Positions 34,989 through 44,939 are shown, counted from the first letter of the stretch. The stretch: DNA of 64,000 nt from Brevibacterium sp. CBA3109 (GCF_040256645.1 NZ_CP158281.1:2170001-2234000); one strand, 5' to 3'. Notes: a model not told the origin generated them from the sequence alone. Numbers and translations are program-made.

Positions 34989-37900
34989 CTAGGTTAATCG
35001 CTTCTTCACAGCCTTACCCAACGTCTTTTGCAGTTGCTCTCTGACCGACGTCGCGATTAACTCATAACCCGGCATGACGTCCCCACTAGTATCCAACTGC
35101 ACAAATTGTCCCAGTACAGCAAAGTCAACTCGGCGAAGTTGGTCTACAGTCGCGTCCTCCCAAACTGGAGCAGCCCGGAAACCGCCGCCCAAGATCTCGG
35201 CCAACTCGTTACCTATGCGGATCTGTTCAGACTCATTGGCAATATCGAATAAGGCTTCGGGAGCCTCTTGTACGTGCAGACGCATGACGTCATCACCTTC
35301 AGTGAGCGCCTCCACCACCGGTAAGAACTCGGCATGGGCCTCTATGTAACCCGTGATGTCACGGAGCAGTTTGCCGGCACCGGTAGATCCCGAGCGCGTT
35401 CGACCAGTGGTCGCCTGCATCTCACGCTTTCGCCGGCGAAGTGTGGTTGAGTTTGCCTCTGCAAATGCCTCATCGGCCAGTTGCTCGGGACCGGTGATCC
35501 CCGCCGCACGGGCGACTGCCACATTCAGCTCTCGCCACACAGCCACTGCAGAGCTAGTCATCTCGAAGATCTTCGCTCGGGTCGTCTTCCGGTAAGCGCG
35601 GTAGGCCTCAAGGACTGCTTTCTTGTCTGTTGTGCTGACCAGTGTCCAATCCAGAGCTACCCAATCCAGTAGGTTTCGCGTTGACAACCAACGAACGCCC
35701 TCCACGCCTACTTCACTGCTTCTATACAGGGCAGAAAGCGCTCCAAACACACTCGCGAGGCTGGCGGCGATGAGCTCTTGGTCTGCGGGATTAACTGCTC
35801 TAGTCACGGTAATGACGTGGAAATTGTTGTTGGAGACGAATTCATCGTCTGACCACCAGACCTGCGGTTGAAACTGTGGATGGATTCCAATGGCGATTCG
35901 CGACCGCCTCCAGTCCGCATGCCACCAAGCTTTTCCTTTCGCCCGGACACTTGGCGAGTCGAGAGCACCTGCACGCTCTACTGCACGGATGTATTTATCC
36001 AGCTGCCCGCCTTTCGGTAGAGTCTTCGGGGCGCTAAGCACCCAATAGCCGATGTCGTTGGGGTTGTATTCGCCAGTCTTAGCATCTCCAGGAGCACCGA
36101 GCAACGGGGTCAGGTACTTCTTGCTCAACGTAGTCTGGATGTCGAACGCAGTTAGTGACCGACGATCACTTGTCTTTGTCGGCTCCCGGTCCCTCATCTT
36201 GTAGAAGGGGTGGCCCAGCTTGTTCCCGCTATAAACGGAGACCTCGCTAGCGGCCCCTAAGCGAACGGCGTTTGCAGCGCCTTCGTATTCGCGGAGAGCA
36301 TCCGGTATCGTTCCTTCAATCAACGCGTCGCTCTCAGCACCGAGGTTAGAGAGATCGCGAACGACATTCCGCTCGGCAGGTCTTGGAAAACCGGCAACGT
36401 TGATTATTTCGCCGCTCACGGGCTCCTTGACATTGACGAACTCGAACTTACCCAAGGCGCCCGGGGCCTGTCCCCGCGGAATCATGAAGAGCGAAATGGG
36501 CGCCACACGGGCGTCCGAGAACCAAACATCAGACTCGGTGTGCCATACGGAAATGTCATATTTGTTCCTAGCCCAACGTAGGAGACTGATGTGCTTCTCG
36601 TTCTGGAGGATGGAAGCAGGTAGTACCAGTGCGATTCTTCCCTTTGGACTCAGCCAAGCCGCACCCAGCAAAATAAACCAGGCTGCAAGATTCACGTTGT
36701 CCGACATCTTGGAAGGCAACACGCTTACTCCGCCGCCTCCGGCGATGCTGGCGAGGTCGCTACGGTACCTAGTTGGACGATCTGCCTTCTCATCATAAGG
36801 AGGGTTCCCAAGAATGACGTCAAACTTGTCAGGAAATGGCAGCTTATACGGAGCTCCATTCTGTGGAGTCACGTCCACTGCCGGTTCTCCTGGTCGGATG
36901 TCAAAGGCGTCGCGGTTCGAGACTGCAGGGAAGTTATGCCCTTTGTATACGTCGCGTGTAGCGAGATTGACAGTCGACAGTTGGACGGCGAAGGAATCGA
37001 GGTCGTTGCCGAAGACTTGGCTGAGCACCTCCTCATGGGTCTTCGATTGTCTGAGTTCGTTGTAAGCCTCAACTAGGAAAGTGCCACCACCCGCGCAAAA
37101 GTCGACGACGTGATCATTGGCCTTCTGAACACCCCATCGGGTCATTGCCCGAGCAAGACGGGACTGTGTGTAATGCTGGCCCATATCTTGTCGGCGGTCC
37201 GTCGAAATGAGCCTTTCAAAGATGACCCCAATAATTTCGGAGTTGATCTCCGCGAACTTGACTCCGTCGAGAACCGAGAAAAGCGAAAGCCACAGTGCTC
37301 GAAGCGAATCACTCTCGATGCTCAGAACAAACCTGGCCCCTTCGGAAAGAGTGAAGATAGTCTCGTAGTCACCTGTGATCCGCATAGCCTCGTCGAGATT
37401 CTCAAGAAAAACATTGAGCATTGCCTGAGAGGTGCTTGGATTGGTCCCTTTGAGGATCGGCTTCAGCGAGAAGTTTGGCCGCACCGTCTCGTAGAAGAGG
37501 CCAGAAGTCAGAATTTCGGCCGTTGCCTGTGCGACGAAATATCGTGCCACATCGGTTTTGGTGAGGTCGAAGTCGCGGTCTTTGGCCTCGTCAAATACCT
37601 GCTGCGGCAGTGCCATGCGGCCCAGGCGGTCCATGAACTCGGGTAATGCGTCACTGACAATGGCATCGGTTGAGGATTTGAAAATTGTGAAGTATGCCTC
37701 GTCCTTGCCGGCTACAGTTACCGGTGCATTCAGGGTCCGAGCTACATTCAGTTGGCGGAAAAAGTCTGTCAAGCCCGGGCGCATCAACGCCTCACGTCGT
37801 ATTTGCGTCAGATTAGCCCACCAATCCTCGACAAGGGTTTCCTTCTCGTCCGCCAGTGCTACCCGGTCCCCGGCAACCGTCGCAAGATAATCGGTGCCGT

Positions 37901-38249
37901 CGTACGCGTCGACGTCGAAGAAGGCAATCTCCAGGAAGTTTGTGGTGAAGGCAAATCGCCCGCCCTTCCGCTTGGCTTTGTCCAGAGCATCTGTAACCTC
38001 GGACTCGACAAATGCGTGGAGACCCTTCACCGTCTCTGGCCGCTTCGCTTCGCCACTTACCAGAAGTTCTCTATTGCCGTCTGCCCGTCGAACTTCGACG
38101 TCCGGACGCTTGCGGGTGCTCTTGTCGTTAGTCTCAACAATCCACTCGATCTCAAAGCCCAGAACTTCAAGGCCGACTTCTTCGGCTACCTCCTTAAGAT
38201 CGGACAACATTCCGACCTCATTGCGTCCGGTGGACAGTCGCTTGGCCAT
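34989..38249 (-). CDS. single-chain restriction-modification enzyme: PD-(D/E)XK nuclease + N6-adenine DNA methyltransferase (type IIG-like)
   Basis: 1086-aa protein. N-terminus: PDVEV at residues 49-53 and SGEAKRPE with E67-x-K69, a PD-(D/E)XK core. Middle: motif X-like MGQHYTQSRLARAM (356-369), the SAM-binding DFCAGGGTFLVEAYNEL (383-399), and catalytic GNPPY (481-485), i.e. an N6-adenine gamma-class methyltransferase. The C-terminal ~500 residues probably contain the target-recognition part. ATG 38249 has GAAAGGAAAGG upstream. Same strand and only 35 nt after the AAA_13 gene, so cotranscribed. A type IIG enzyme is the best fit; a methylase-only role is less likely given E67-x-K69. Confidence 0.85.
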   Translation of the reverse strand: MAKRLSTGRNEVGMLSDLKEVAEEVGLEVLGFEIEWIVETNDKSTRKRPDVEVRRADGNRELLVSGEAKRPETVKGLHAFVESEVTDALDKAKRKGGRFAFTTNFLEIAFFDVDAYDGTDYLATVAGDRVALADEKETLVEDWWANLTQIRREALMRPGLTDFFRQLNVARTLNAPVTVAGKDEAYFTIFKSSTDAIVSDALPEFMDRLGRMALPQQVFDEAKDRDFDLTKTDVARYFVAQATAEILTSGLFYETVRPNFSLKPILKGTNPSTSQAMLNVFLENLDEAMRITGDYETIFTLSEGARFVLSIESDSLRALWLSLFSVLDGVKFAEINSEIIGVIFERLISTDRRQDMGQHYTQSRLARAMTRWGVQKANDHVVDFCAGGGTFLVEAYNELRQSKTHEEVLSQVFGNDLDSFAVQLSTVNLATRDVYKGHNFPAVSNRDAFDIRPGEPAVDVTPQNGAPYKLPFPDKFDVILGNPPYDEKADRPTRYRSDLASIAGGGGVSVLPSKMSDNVNLAAWFILLGAAWLSPKGRIALVLPASILQNEKHISLLRWARNKYDISVWHTESDVWFSDARVAPISLFMIPRGQAPGALGKFEFVNVKEPVSGEIINVAGFPRPAERNVVRDLSNLGAESDALIEGTIPDALREYEGAANAVRLGAASEVSVYSGNKLGHPFYKMRDREPTKTSDRRSLTAFDIQTTLSKKYLTPLLGAPGDAKTGEYNPNDIGYWVLSAPKTLPKGGQLDKYIRAVERAGALDSPSVRAKGKAWWHADWRRSRIAIGIHPQFQPQVWWSDDEFVSNNNFHVITVTRAVNPADQELIAASLASVFGALSALYRSSEVGVEGVRWLSTRNLLDWVALDWTLVSTTDKKAVLEAYRAYRKTTRAKIFEMTSSAVAVWRELNVAVARAAGITGPEQLADEAFAEANSTTLRRRKREMQATTGRTRSGSTGAGKLLRDITGYIEAHAEFLPVVEALTEGDDVMRLHVQEAPEALFDIANESEQIRIGNELAEILGGGFRAAPVWEDATVDQLRRVDFAVLGQFVQLDTSGDVMPGYELIATSVREQLQKTLGKAVKKRLT

Positions 38250-38284
38250 GGGGCACCTTTCCTTTCTTGCAAGCGTTGTCAGCG

Positions 38285-40570
38285 CTAGTTTGTATCGGAC
38301 GACTCCGAGTTCTCCGTGTTGGCTTCTTCGGCGGACATGTTCAGACTTTGTTTGCCGTAGAGCATCATGTTGTAGTGGGCCTCGTGCCGTGCCTCCCTAA
38401 ATACCCGTCGGAAGACATCGAGATAAGTCTGCAGCGAAGCCGGGCCAGGTGAGTAGTGAACGTCTTCAAAGACGGAGTGTGAGCCTTCGTTAACCCAGGT
38501 GAACAGGGAACGGAGGACGGGTCGTTCAGACGCTGTCAGCAGCGGAACCAGTTCCTCCTCCCAGATGCCATTGCCCATAATCCTGAAGTAGCTCTCCAAG
38601 ATCCGCCTTAAGATGTTTTCGAGCCCGACGATACTCGTCTGTTCGCCATCGACGGCCCGTCTAACTTCGCCCCAGAGCCGCTGGTATTCCGTGGTGATTG
38701 GATTTTTGGAGTGGGGCTCGATATCACTTGGCGCCGAAAGGTGCTTGCGAATGACGTAATAACCGCGTCCAGCTTCAGAATCACCGTGTCTAAGATGGGT
38801 GATTTCCTTGTGGAAGTAGACGTTGTGGGTCAGCAGTATGACCTGACTGATGCGATCCTGACCAGACAGCGCGCGGTTAATGAGGTTCCGCACTAATGCA
38901 CCGACGATAAATAGCACGTCGCTGTCGAGGCTCGAGATCGGATCGTCGATCACTGCGATGGTGCGGCCGGCACCCTCGGCAGGTTCTCGCCCATCGAGCC
39001 GATAGAAGTAGTAGAGGAATGCTATGAACGTTCTCTCCCCTTCGCTCAGGGACCGCTCGTGTAGTGCGACGCCGTCTCGGGAAAGCATGTATCCGTCTTG
39101 GAGTTCTTTGGATTCGACGATCTCGAAAGAGGTGAAACCCGACCTTCTCAGGAGGTGGTTGATCTGGTGGATGACAGGTTTTGACGACTCGACTGATCGT
39201 TGCAGGTCGCGGACTTCCTGGTCGAGCCTCTGAAGTTCTTTAGCTGCACGATCCGCCCTTCCTTGAGTCACGTCTACGCCGGTCTGGAGCCCTGGTGCTT
39301 TGCGTCGGTACTTAGCAAGTTCATCTTTCAAAAGCACTTCACTGAGATAGCGCCAACATCTCGTGACCAGTTTGGGCCGTTCGCCGCGTCGCGACTGAAC
39401 TAAACGGTTGTGATCCCGAATCTTTGTGTTGGCCTCGTCGATCACTGAGTTAAGAGCATCAACCTGCTCATCAATCGCGTAGAAGGTAACCTTTTCAGAA
39501 GGCGTGCGTTCTTTTTTGTCGATCTCAGCCAGATTCCTGGTGATTTTCACCTTCAGGGCCGCCCTAGCGTCACGGTAGCGCACCGGATCCAACTGGGCTT
39601 TGGCATCCTCCCCGTATACGTTCTCAGCCTTCGTGACGTTGTCGGCCCATTCACGGAACGCCGAGGCGAAGGCATCGCGTTTCTCGATCTGGGCGGCGTA
39701 GTGGTCGTCAAACATCGTGGCGAGTTGGACAGCGAGATCCTTAGGAGCCTCCTGCTGACAGAATGGACACAGCCCGTTCGCATCACGTAGATACCCTCGG
39801 CCTTCAGACACCCAGTCACTGTTCCCGAGTCGTTCCACAAGCTCACTAAGTGACACCTCCGAACTCCCCACGACCTTCTCACCCAGCAGGGCATGGCCGT
39901 CGTGAACTTCGGCAGTGAATAAAGGAACTTGTGACAACTCGTAGCGGGCAGTGGCGTCGTCTGCAAAGATCGCCTCAGCATCCGCGAGTAGTTCATCGAT
40001 CGTCGGAGGTGTAATGTCATCGGACGGCTCGTCCATTGAGAGCAACTCTTTTAGAAGCTTCTTGCTATCATTGCCTATGCCTCCCCGGCCGGTGAAGGCA
40101 GAAGTCAAGGCACCGTGTTCGGCGATCATAGCTTTGTACTTGGTCCACGCAGCGCTCTTGAGGTCGTCGTTTGCGATGTCCTGCTTCGTCGTGGCATCCG
40201 TGAGACTGTGTTTGGCTTGGTCCAGCTTGTCGTGGGCCCGTTGCCGTTCTCCTCCATCCTTCTCGATAGCCTCGAGTCTCGCCTCAGCATCCACGCTCGA
40301 CTCTCCGAGTACGAAAACCCCGGGGATACGACTTGATTCGCGCAGTACCTGGTCCACAAAGTCTCGGTTGTAGACTGTGATCGCCATTGGAACCGAATCA
40401 TTCCAGTCGTGCGCAATGTCGAGGGACTCGTCGCCTGCGAAAGCACGACTGATCGTCGTCTTTCCTGAGCCATTCGAGCCAAAGAAGAAATTCACGGGTT
40501 GAAGCCCGGTAATAGTTAGCGGGAGGTCACCAAAGCACACGCCCCCAGTGAGCCGAGTCTGTTGCAACAT
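38285..40570 (-). CDS. RloC/PrrC-like AAA_13 ATPase, candidate anticodon nuclease
   Basis: 761 aa. Walker A GSNGSGKTT (31-39), long central coiled coil with CPFC at 268-271 (zinc-hook type CxxC), ABC signature LSEGE (508-512), Walker B IAVIDDPISSLDS (538-550), H-loop LTHN (580-583). The C-terminal region has R655-xxx-E659 and H698 in NEGSHS; E. coli PrrC's catalytic triad is R320-E324-H356, and the order and R-E spacing match, with a slightly longer E-to-H distance (39 vs 32). Length and CxxC point to RloC rather than PrrC. Family enzymes cleave tRNA anticodon loops when restriction is disturbed. Start ATG 40570 with GGAGGG upstream. Confidence 0.82.
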   Translation of the reverse strand: MLQQTRLTGGVCFGDLPLTITGLQPVNFFFGSNGSGKTTISRAFAGDESLDIAHDWNDSVPMAITVYNRDFVDQVLRESSRIPGVFVLGESSVDAEARLEAIEKDGGERQRAHDKLDQAKHSLTDATTKQDIANDDLKSAAWTKYKAMIAEHGALTSAFTGRGGIGNDSKKLLKELLSMDEPSDDITPPTIDELLADAEAIFADDATARYELSQVPLFTAEVHDGHALLGEKVVGSSEVSLSELVERLGNSDWVSEGRGYLRDANGLCPFCQQEAPKDLAVQLATMFDDHYAAQIEKRDAFASAFREWADNVTKAENVYGEDAKAQLDPVRYRDARAALKVKITRNLAEIDKKERTPSEKVTFYAIDEQVDALNSVIDEANTKIRDHNRLVQSRRGERPKLVTRCWRYLSEVLLKDELAKYRRKAPGLQTGVDVTQGRADRAAKELQRLDQEVRDLQRSVESSKPVIHQINHLLRRSGFTSFEIVESKELQDGYMLSRDGVALHERSLSEGERTFIAFLYYFYRLDGREPAEGAGRTIAVIDDPISSLDSDVLFIVGALVRNLINRALSGQDRISQVILLTHNVYFHKEITHLRHGDSEAGRGYYVIRKHLSAPSDIEPHSKNPITTEYQRLWGEVRRAVDGEQTSIVGLENILRRILESYFRIMGNGIWEEELVPLLTASERPVLRSLFTWVNEGSHSVFEDVHYSPGPASLQTYLDVFRRVFREARHEAHYNMMLYGKQSLNMSAEEANTENSESSDTN

Positions 40571-40809
40571 CAGCGACCCTCCGAATGGAGCCTACGGGGC
40601 GTCCCTCCATGCCTTAAACGCTCGCAAGTCGAAAGCTCAAGGAGGACTACCCAACGAACGGTGTCTCCAGATACCCTCAGTGTCATTTCCCTGTGCTCCC
40701 AACCTGTTAAGAAGAATGCGATCATCCCGGGGGTCGATCCGCACGCTTGTAGCCTATACTTTTTCTATGCCCAAGGATCTAACCGATATACCGGAATTTC
40801 ACGGCATCG

Positions 40810-41394
40810 TCAGTCCCAAGACACCACGACTCTGGTCACCAGGTCTTCAAAGCGTCTGATGCTGACCCACTTCAGCGATCTAGCCGCAATCTCTGCCAGC
40901 GAATTAGGTAGGGGCTGTCCGGTCACAATTGCGCTCGCAAGAAGCAATTGTTCGCGTCGCTCGTATGCGTCGCGCCACGTAGCATGCGCCGCGCTCGAGC
41001 TTCCGGATACGTCACTTTCGTCATAGCCAGGCAGAAGCCGAGGTTCTAGATTCACCGCAGAATCATTAAGAAGCGCATCCACAACTGCCCTCGGCTCGCG
41101 GAGATCGTTTGCTTCAGACTCCCCGCCTTCATCCAGCACAAGAATTGCCAGGTGGAGTGCATCAGCGTAGATCCAAGCTGCTTCCTCAAGTAACTTGGGT
41201 ATCAGATGTATTGACTGCTCCTGCAAACCAAACGAGGCATCCTCAAACGTCGTGAGAAAGTTGATCTCAGTCTCGAGTTGCGCCAGCTGGCGCCGCAAAT
41301 GCTCCTTGTCAATACTCCGTTTTACATCCACAGCGAGCAGTTCGGACAATCGTGGATTGGCTTCCGTCCCGATGGCGTGAGCAGATGTCAGCAC
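40810..41394 (-). CDS. helical protein of unknown function, probably 5'-truncated
   Basis: The open frame extends to 41760, but its first ~105 codons lie antisense to the ABC ATPase fragment, so only codons below ~41450 are likely native. GTG 41394 (GAGG upstream) would give 194 residues: LSELLAVDVKRSIDKEHLRRQLAQLETEINFLTTFEDAS..., mostly alpha-helical, with a coiled segment and a C-terminal WVSIRRFEDLVTRVVVS. Codirectional with the RloC-like operon, 240 bp upstream. No domain recognised. Confidence 0.5.
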   Translation of the reverse strand: MLTSAHAIGTEANPRLSELLAVDVKRSIDKEHLRRQLAQLETEINFLTTFEDASFGLQEQSIHLIPKLLEEAAWIYADALHLAILVLDEGGESEANDLREPRAVVDALLNDSAVNLEPRLLPGYDESDVSGSSSAAHATWRDAYERREQLLLASAIVTGQPLPNSLAEIAARSLKWVSIRRFEDLVTRVVVSWD

Positions 41395-41449
41395 TGACCT
41401 CGTGTGTGCGCGGAACTCAGATTTCCGCGCAGCCTGGTAACTTTGGAGT

Positions 41450-42102
41450 TCCCTCTCTACGCGCTCAGCGGGCTTGATCGACCTACCGAGGGCTCCGTCG
41501 AACTTGCCGGACGAGATCTCACCGGACTGAGCGAGAAGGAAGCGAGTCAGATGCGACTGCATCAGATGGGCTTCATCTTCCAACAGAGCTATTTCCTGGA
41601 CAACCTCTCCATCAGAGACAACATCCTGCTTCCCACGCTCAAGGCTGCGGGTACAAAAGATCGCAGCGTCCCAGGGCGCATCGATGCTCTGATGGAGAGG
41701 TTCGGAATCAGTCATATTGCGAACCATGGAATCACCGAGGCATCCGGGGACCAGTTGCAAAGAGCCTCAATCTGCCGCTCGCTGTCGGTGGGATCTCAGG
41801 TGCTCTTCGTCGATGAACCCACAGGTGCCCTCAACTCTTCGATGACGGAAGACGTCATGGACGCCATCTCCTCCGTCCATGAGGATGGCACGACGATCAT
41901 CATGGTCACCCATGATCCCGTGGTGGCGGCTCGCGCCGATCGTGTCATCTACCTTCGGGATGGGGAACTAATCGACGAACGGCCCCTTTCCGGTATCACC
42001 GAAACGGAGACTCGGTCGAAAGAGGACGAGCTGCAGAGCTGGCTCAGCGCCAACGGTTTACGCCCGCCCTGCAGAAATATGCGGACTTCTTCGGCTATTT
42101 AG
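41450..42102 (+). pseudogene. headless ABC transporter ATPase (LolD/MacB type)
   Basis: Homology starts abruptly at LYALSGLDRPTEGSVELAG, the segment that normally follows Walker A, so the first ~45 residues with the P-loop are missing. Q-loop FIFQQSYFLDNL, a signature degenerated to ASGDQLQRAS (normally LSGGQ), and Walker B VLFVDEPTGALNS remain. It cannot bind ATP normally. No permease gene follows. The left breakpoint at ~41450 cuts into the minus-strand gene as well. Confidence 0.85.
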
Positions 42103-42330
42103 AAGTTTCCCTCGCTACATCGAATTCTTCATGCTGCAATGTCTTTGGGACAGCCGCGCTTCACGGATTGAGTTTCACCATCACTTCGATGACTTCATGA
42201 CCCCAGCTCGATGACCTCACGACTCCAGCGGTCCCTAGGCCACCTGGGACTCTCACCAACTAATTGCAGGCGAATAACGAATTCACGCGAGCGAGAACTC
42301 GTCGCACCCGCCGAAGCGGCGAACCGCCAC

Positions 42331-43635
42331 TCACTCCTCCACCCGCTCAACCTTCCCAACTAGGAACACGTACGACAACACACCCACGATGGTAATCGCA
42401 GCCATGTAAACAAACGCTGGGGCAAAGTCGATGTCGGTGACGAGGAAGCCGATGACGATCGGGGTGGCGATCGAAGAGAGGTTGCCGATGAAGTTGAACA
42501 TGCCTCCGGTCAGACCGAGCAGCCGTTCCGGCGCCAATGCAGACACCAACGACCACGTGATCGAGGCGAACCCGTTGCCGAAGAACGCGATCGACATGAA
42601 CACGATGACCAACGCAGTCGACTCCGTGTAGTTCGCTCCGAGCATGAACACTGTCAGCGCCAGGCCGATGATGATCGGCAGCTTGCGGGCAGTGCCCAGC
42701 GTCAGTCCCTTCTTGACCATGAGGTCCGAGACCCACCCGGAAAGCAGTACGCTGACCAGGGCGGCGATGAACGGAAGTGATGCCATGAAGCCCGACTCGA
42801 TGTAGTCCATGCCGCGGTAGTCGACGAGGTAGGTGGGGAACCAGGTGAGGAAGAACCACAGGGTCGAAGTCAGACAGAACTGGCCGAGGTAGATGCCCCA
42901 CAGCTTCCGTCTAGAGAGCACCACCTTCACATCCGACCACTTCAGCTTCGGCTTGGTCCCCTTCGTCGTACCGGATTCGACATCGACCAGTCCCCCACCG
43001 GAGGCGATGAGATCGATCTCAGCCTGGTTGGCTCCCGACTTGTCACGCGGCTCGCGATAGACGAACCACCAGATAGAAGCCCAGATGATGCCGACGACAC
43101 CGGTGAGGATGAACACCCAGTGCCACGTGAGCACCGTCTGCAGCCAGGACAGCACGGGGGTGAGCAGCGTCAGGCCGATGAACTGCCCCGAGGTGTAGAA
43201 GGCGATGACTCGTCCGCGCTCACGCTCCGGGAACCACGCCGTGGCCACCTTGTTGTTGATCGGGTATGCCGGAGCTTCGAACCCGCCGACCAAGAGCCGG
43301 AGGATGATGAGAGCGACGAACCCGCCGGACATACCCATGAACAGTGTGGCCAGGGACCACAGCACGAGGCAGGAGGCATAGAGCACCCGCGGCCTCACCC
43401 GGTCGACGAGCCACCCGCCGGGCAGCTGCATCGCGGCATAGGTCCACCCGAATGCCGAGAGCAGAAGTCCCTGCTGGCCCGTGGTGAGATCGAACTCCTG
43501 GGACAACGCCGGCATCGCGATGGACAGGTTGGCCCGGTCCATGTAGTTGATGACGACGGTGATGAAAAGCAGGAGCGCGATGATGTAGCGCATCCGTGTC
43601 GGCCGCGTGGCCGTGTGCTCAGCGATTTTCGTCAT
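42331..43635 (-). CDS. MFS transporter, anion:cation symporter family (sugar acid / D-galactonate type)
   Basis: 434 aa with about 12 membrane segments. The family signature VVINYMDRANLSIAMPALSQEF lies in the first helix, as in DgoT/GudP-type symporters of galactonate, glucarate and related acids, and PGGWLVDRVRPR follows helix 2. Overlaps the second MFS gene by 4 nt (ATGA). Substrate inferred from the galactonate dehydratase remnant next door. Confidence 0.9.
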   Translation of the reverse strand: MTKIAEHTATRPTRMRYIIALLLFITVVINYMDRANLSIAMPALSQEFDLTTGQQGLLLSAFGWTYAAMQLPGGWLVDRVRPRVLYASCLVLWSLATLFMGMSGGFVALIILRLLVGGFEAPAYPINNKVATAWFPERERGRVIAFYTSGQFIGLTLLTPVLSWLQTVLTWHWVFILTGVVGIIWASIWWFVYREPRDKSGANQAEIDLIASGGGLVDVESGTTKGTKPKLKWSDVKVVLSRRKLWGIYLGQFCLTSTLWFFLTWFPTYLVDYRGMDYIESGFMASLPFIAALVSVLLSGWVSDLMVKKGLTLGTARKLPIIIGLALTVFMLGANYTESTALVIVFMSIAFFGNGFASITWSLVSALAPERLLGLTGGMFNFIGNLSSIATPIVIGFLVTDIDFAPAFVYMAAITIVGVLSYVFLVGKVERVEE

Positions 43636-44939
43636 GAGCTGGTGTCTCCGATCTCTGTGGCGGCGCTGTCTACCCGAATCGGGGCACGCAGCAGAAGCAG
43701 ATAAGCGATCCCCGCGATCACCGCAACAACGGCGCCGAGGACGAATGGAATGAGGTAGGAGCCCGTTGTCGTCACCAGCACGCCGGTGAGCCAGGGCGAG
43801 AGCGAGCCGGCGAAGTAGCCGCCGAAGTTCTGGATGGACCCCAACGATGCGACACGACTTCCGGTCACGACATCAGCGGGAATCGACCACCCCACGGCAC
43901 TCAGTGCTCCGCAGAAGAACAGCGCCAGGCTCATCGCCGCCAGTTGCAAAGCGAAGTGGCCGGTGGTGACTCCGACGAGAATCGAACAGATGGCGAGCGC
44001 CCCACCGTAGACTGCAGCGATCCGCCGCTTGCAGGCAAGAGGCGCCAGATGAGCCCGCATCCTCGAGTACTTCGTGGTGAACCAGCCGCCGAGGATTCCG
44101 CCGATGCCGCCGACGGCGAACGGGATCGCCGTGTACCACCCAAGCTCCTCGTCAGCGACGGAATAGATGTCGCCCAGCATCAGCGGGAGGAAAGTCACGA
44201 AGATGTTGAGGGTCCACACCACAGCGACGAATCCCAGCACCATCGCCCAGGTCTGTGGCTTGGTGAAGAGACGCAGCCATGGGATGTGGCCTGTCGGAGC
44301 GTTGTTGTCTTCTTCTCTCGCTCGGATGTGTTCGAGTTCAGCCGCTGAGACCCTGCGGTCGTGTTCCGGGGAACGATAGAAGACCCAAAACCCAACCGCC
44401 ACGATGATGCCGAGCACGCCGAGGATGACGAACATGGCACGCCACCCGAACCCGAGGATGAGGAAGGTGAGAATCGGTGGTGCCACTGCCGGGCCCCATT
44501 TGCTTCCCGAGTCGTAGACTCCGACTGCCGCTCCACGTTCTCTCGGCGGAAACCATTCGGAGACGATCTTCGCCGAGGTGGGTGAGACCGGGGCTTCAAA
44601 GACGCCCAGCAGGACGCGTGCAATCATGAAGTGCCACAGGTGGTGGCCGAATGCCATGACTGAGGTCTCCAGCGACCAGAAGCCCAGTGCAATGACGTAG
44701 ACCGGCTTTACGCCAAGTCGATCAGTCAGCCATCCGCCGGGCAGCTGGAAGCACGCGTACGTCAGGGAAAACGGCGTGCCCAGCAGCCCGATGTCGGCAG
44801 CGGTCAGCCCCAGTTCGTCGATCATATGCGGGGCTGCGATCGACAACGACGATCGATCCATGTAGTTGATCATCATCGCTGCCAGCAGCCAGCAGCCAGC
44901 CGAGGATCCACCACCGGGCTCGCCCCGGCGAGGCAGCAC
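43632..44939 (-). CDS. second MFS sugar-acid transporter, N-terminal frameshift
   Basis: About 435 residues of ACS-family MFS carrier (MINYMDRSSLSIAAPHMIDEL, then SLTYACFQLPGGWLTDRLGVKP). The natural start is probably ATG 44973 (MNSQTAVTKQRRAASPGRARWWILGW), but that frame diverges at a 7-bp tandem repeat at 44884-44897; removing one unit restores a perfect MFS N-terminus. As sequenced, translation would have to begin inside (GTG 44939 or ATG 44875), losing part of helix 1. Probably inactive or phase-variable. Overlaps the downstream MFS gene by 4 nt. Confidence 0.75.
   Translation of the reverse strand: MLPRRGEPGGGSSAGCWLLAAMMINYMDRSSLSIAAPHMIDELGLTAADIGLLGTPFSLTYACFQLPGGWLTDRLGVKPVYVIALGFWSLETSVMAFGHHLWHFMIARVLLGVFEAPVSPTSAKIVSEWFPPRERGAAVGVYDSGSKWGPAVAPPILTFLILGFGWRAMFVILGVLGIIVAVGFWVFYRSPEHDRRVSAAELEHIRAREEDNNAPTGHIPWLRLFTKPQTWAMVLGFVAVVWTLNIFVTFLPLMLGDIYSVADEELGWYTAIPFAVGGIGGILGGWFTTKYSRMRAHLAPLACKRRIAAVYGGALAICSILVGVTTGHFALQLAAMSLALFFCGALSAVGWSIPADVVTGSRVASLGSIQNFGGYFAGSLSPWLTGVLVTTTGSYLIPFVLGAVVAVIAGIAYLLLLRAPIRVDSAATEIGDTSS
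44884..44897. repeat. 7-bp tandem duplication causing a frameshift
   Basis: AGCAGCC twice in tandem (44884-44890 and 44891-44897), inside the first membrane helix codons of the MFS gene. The 7-nt insertion shifts the frame by +1. Confidence 0.85.

Noticed and set aside
41404..41760. N-terminal ~105 codons of the 316-codon minus frame
   Set aside because: They are the complement of the ABC ATPase reading frame, which has real family motifs.
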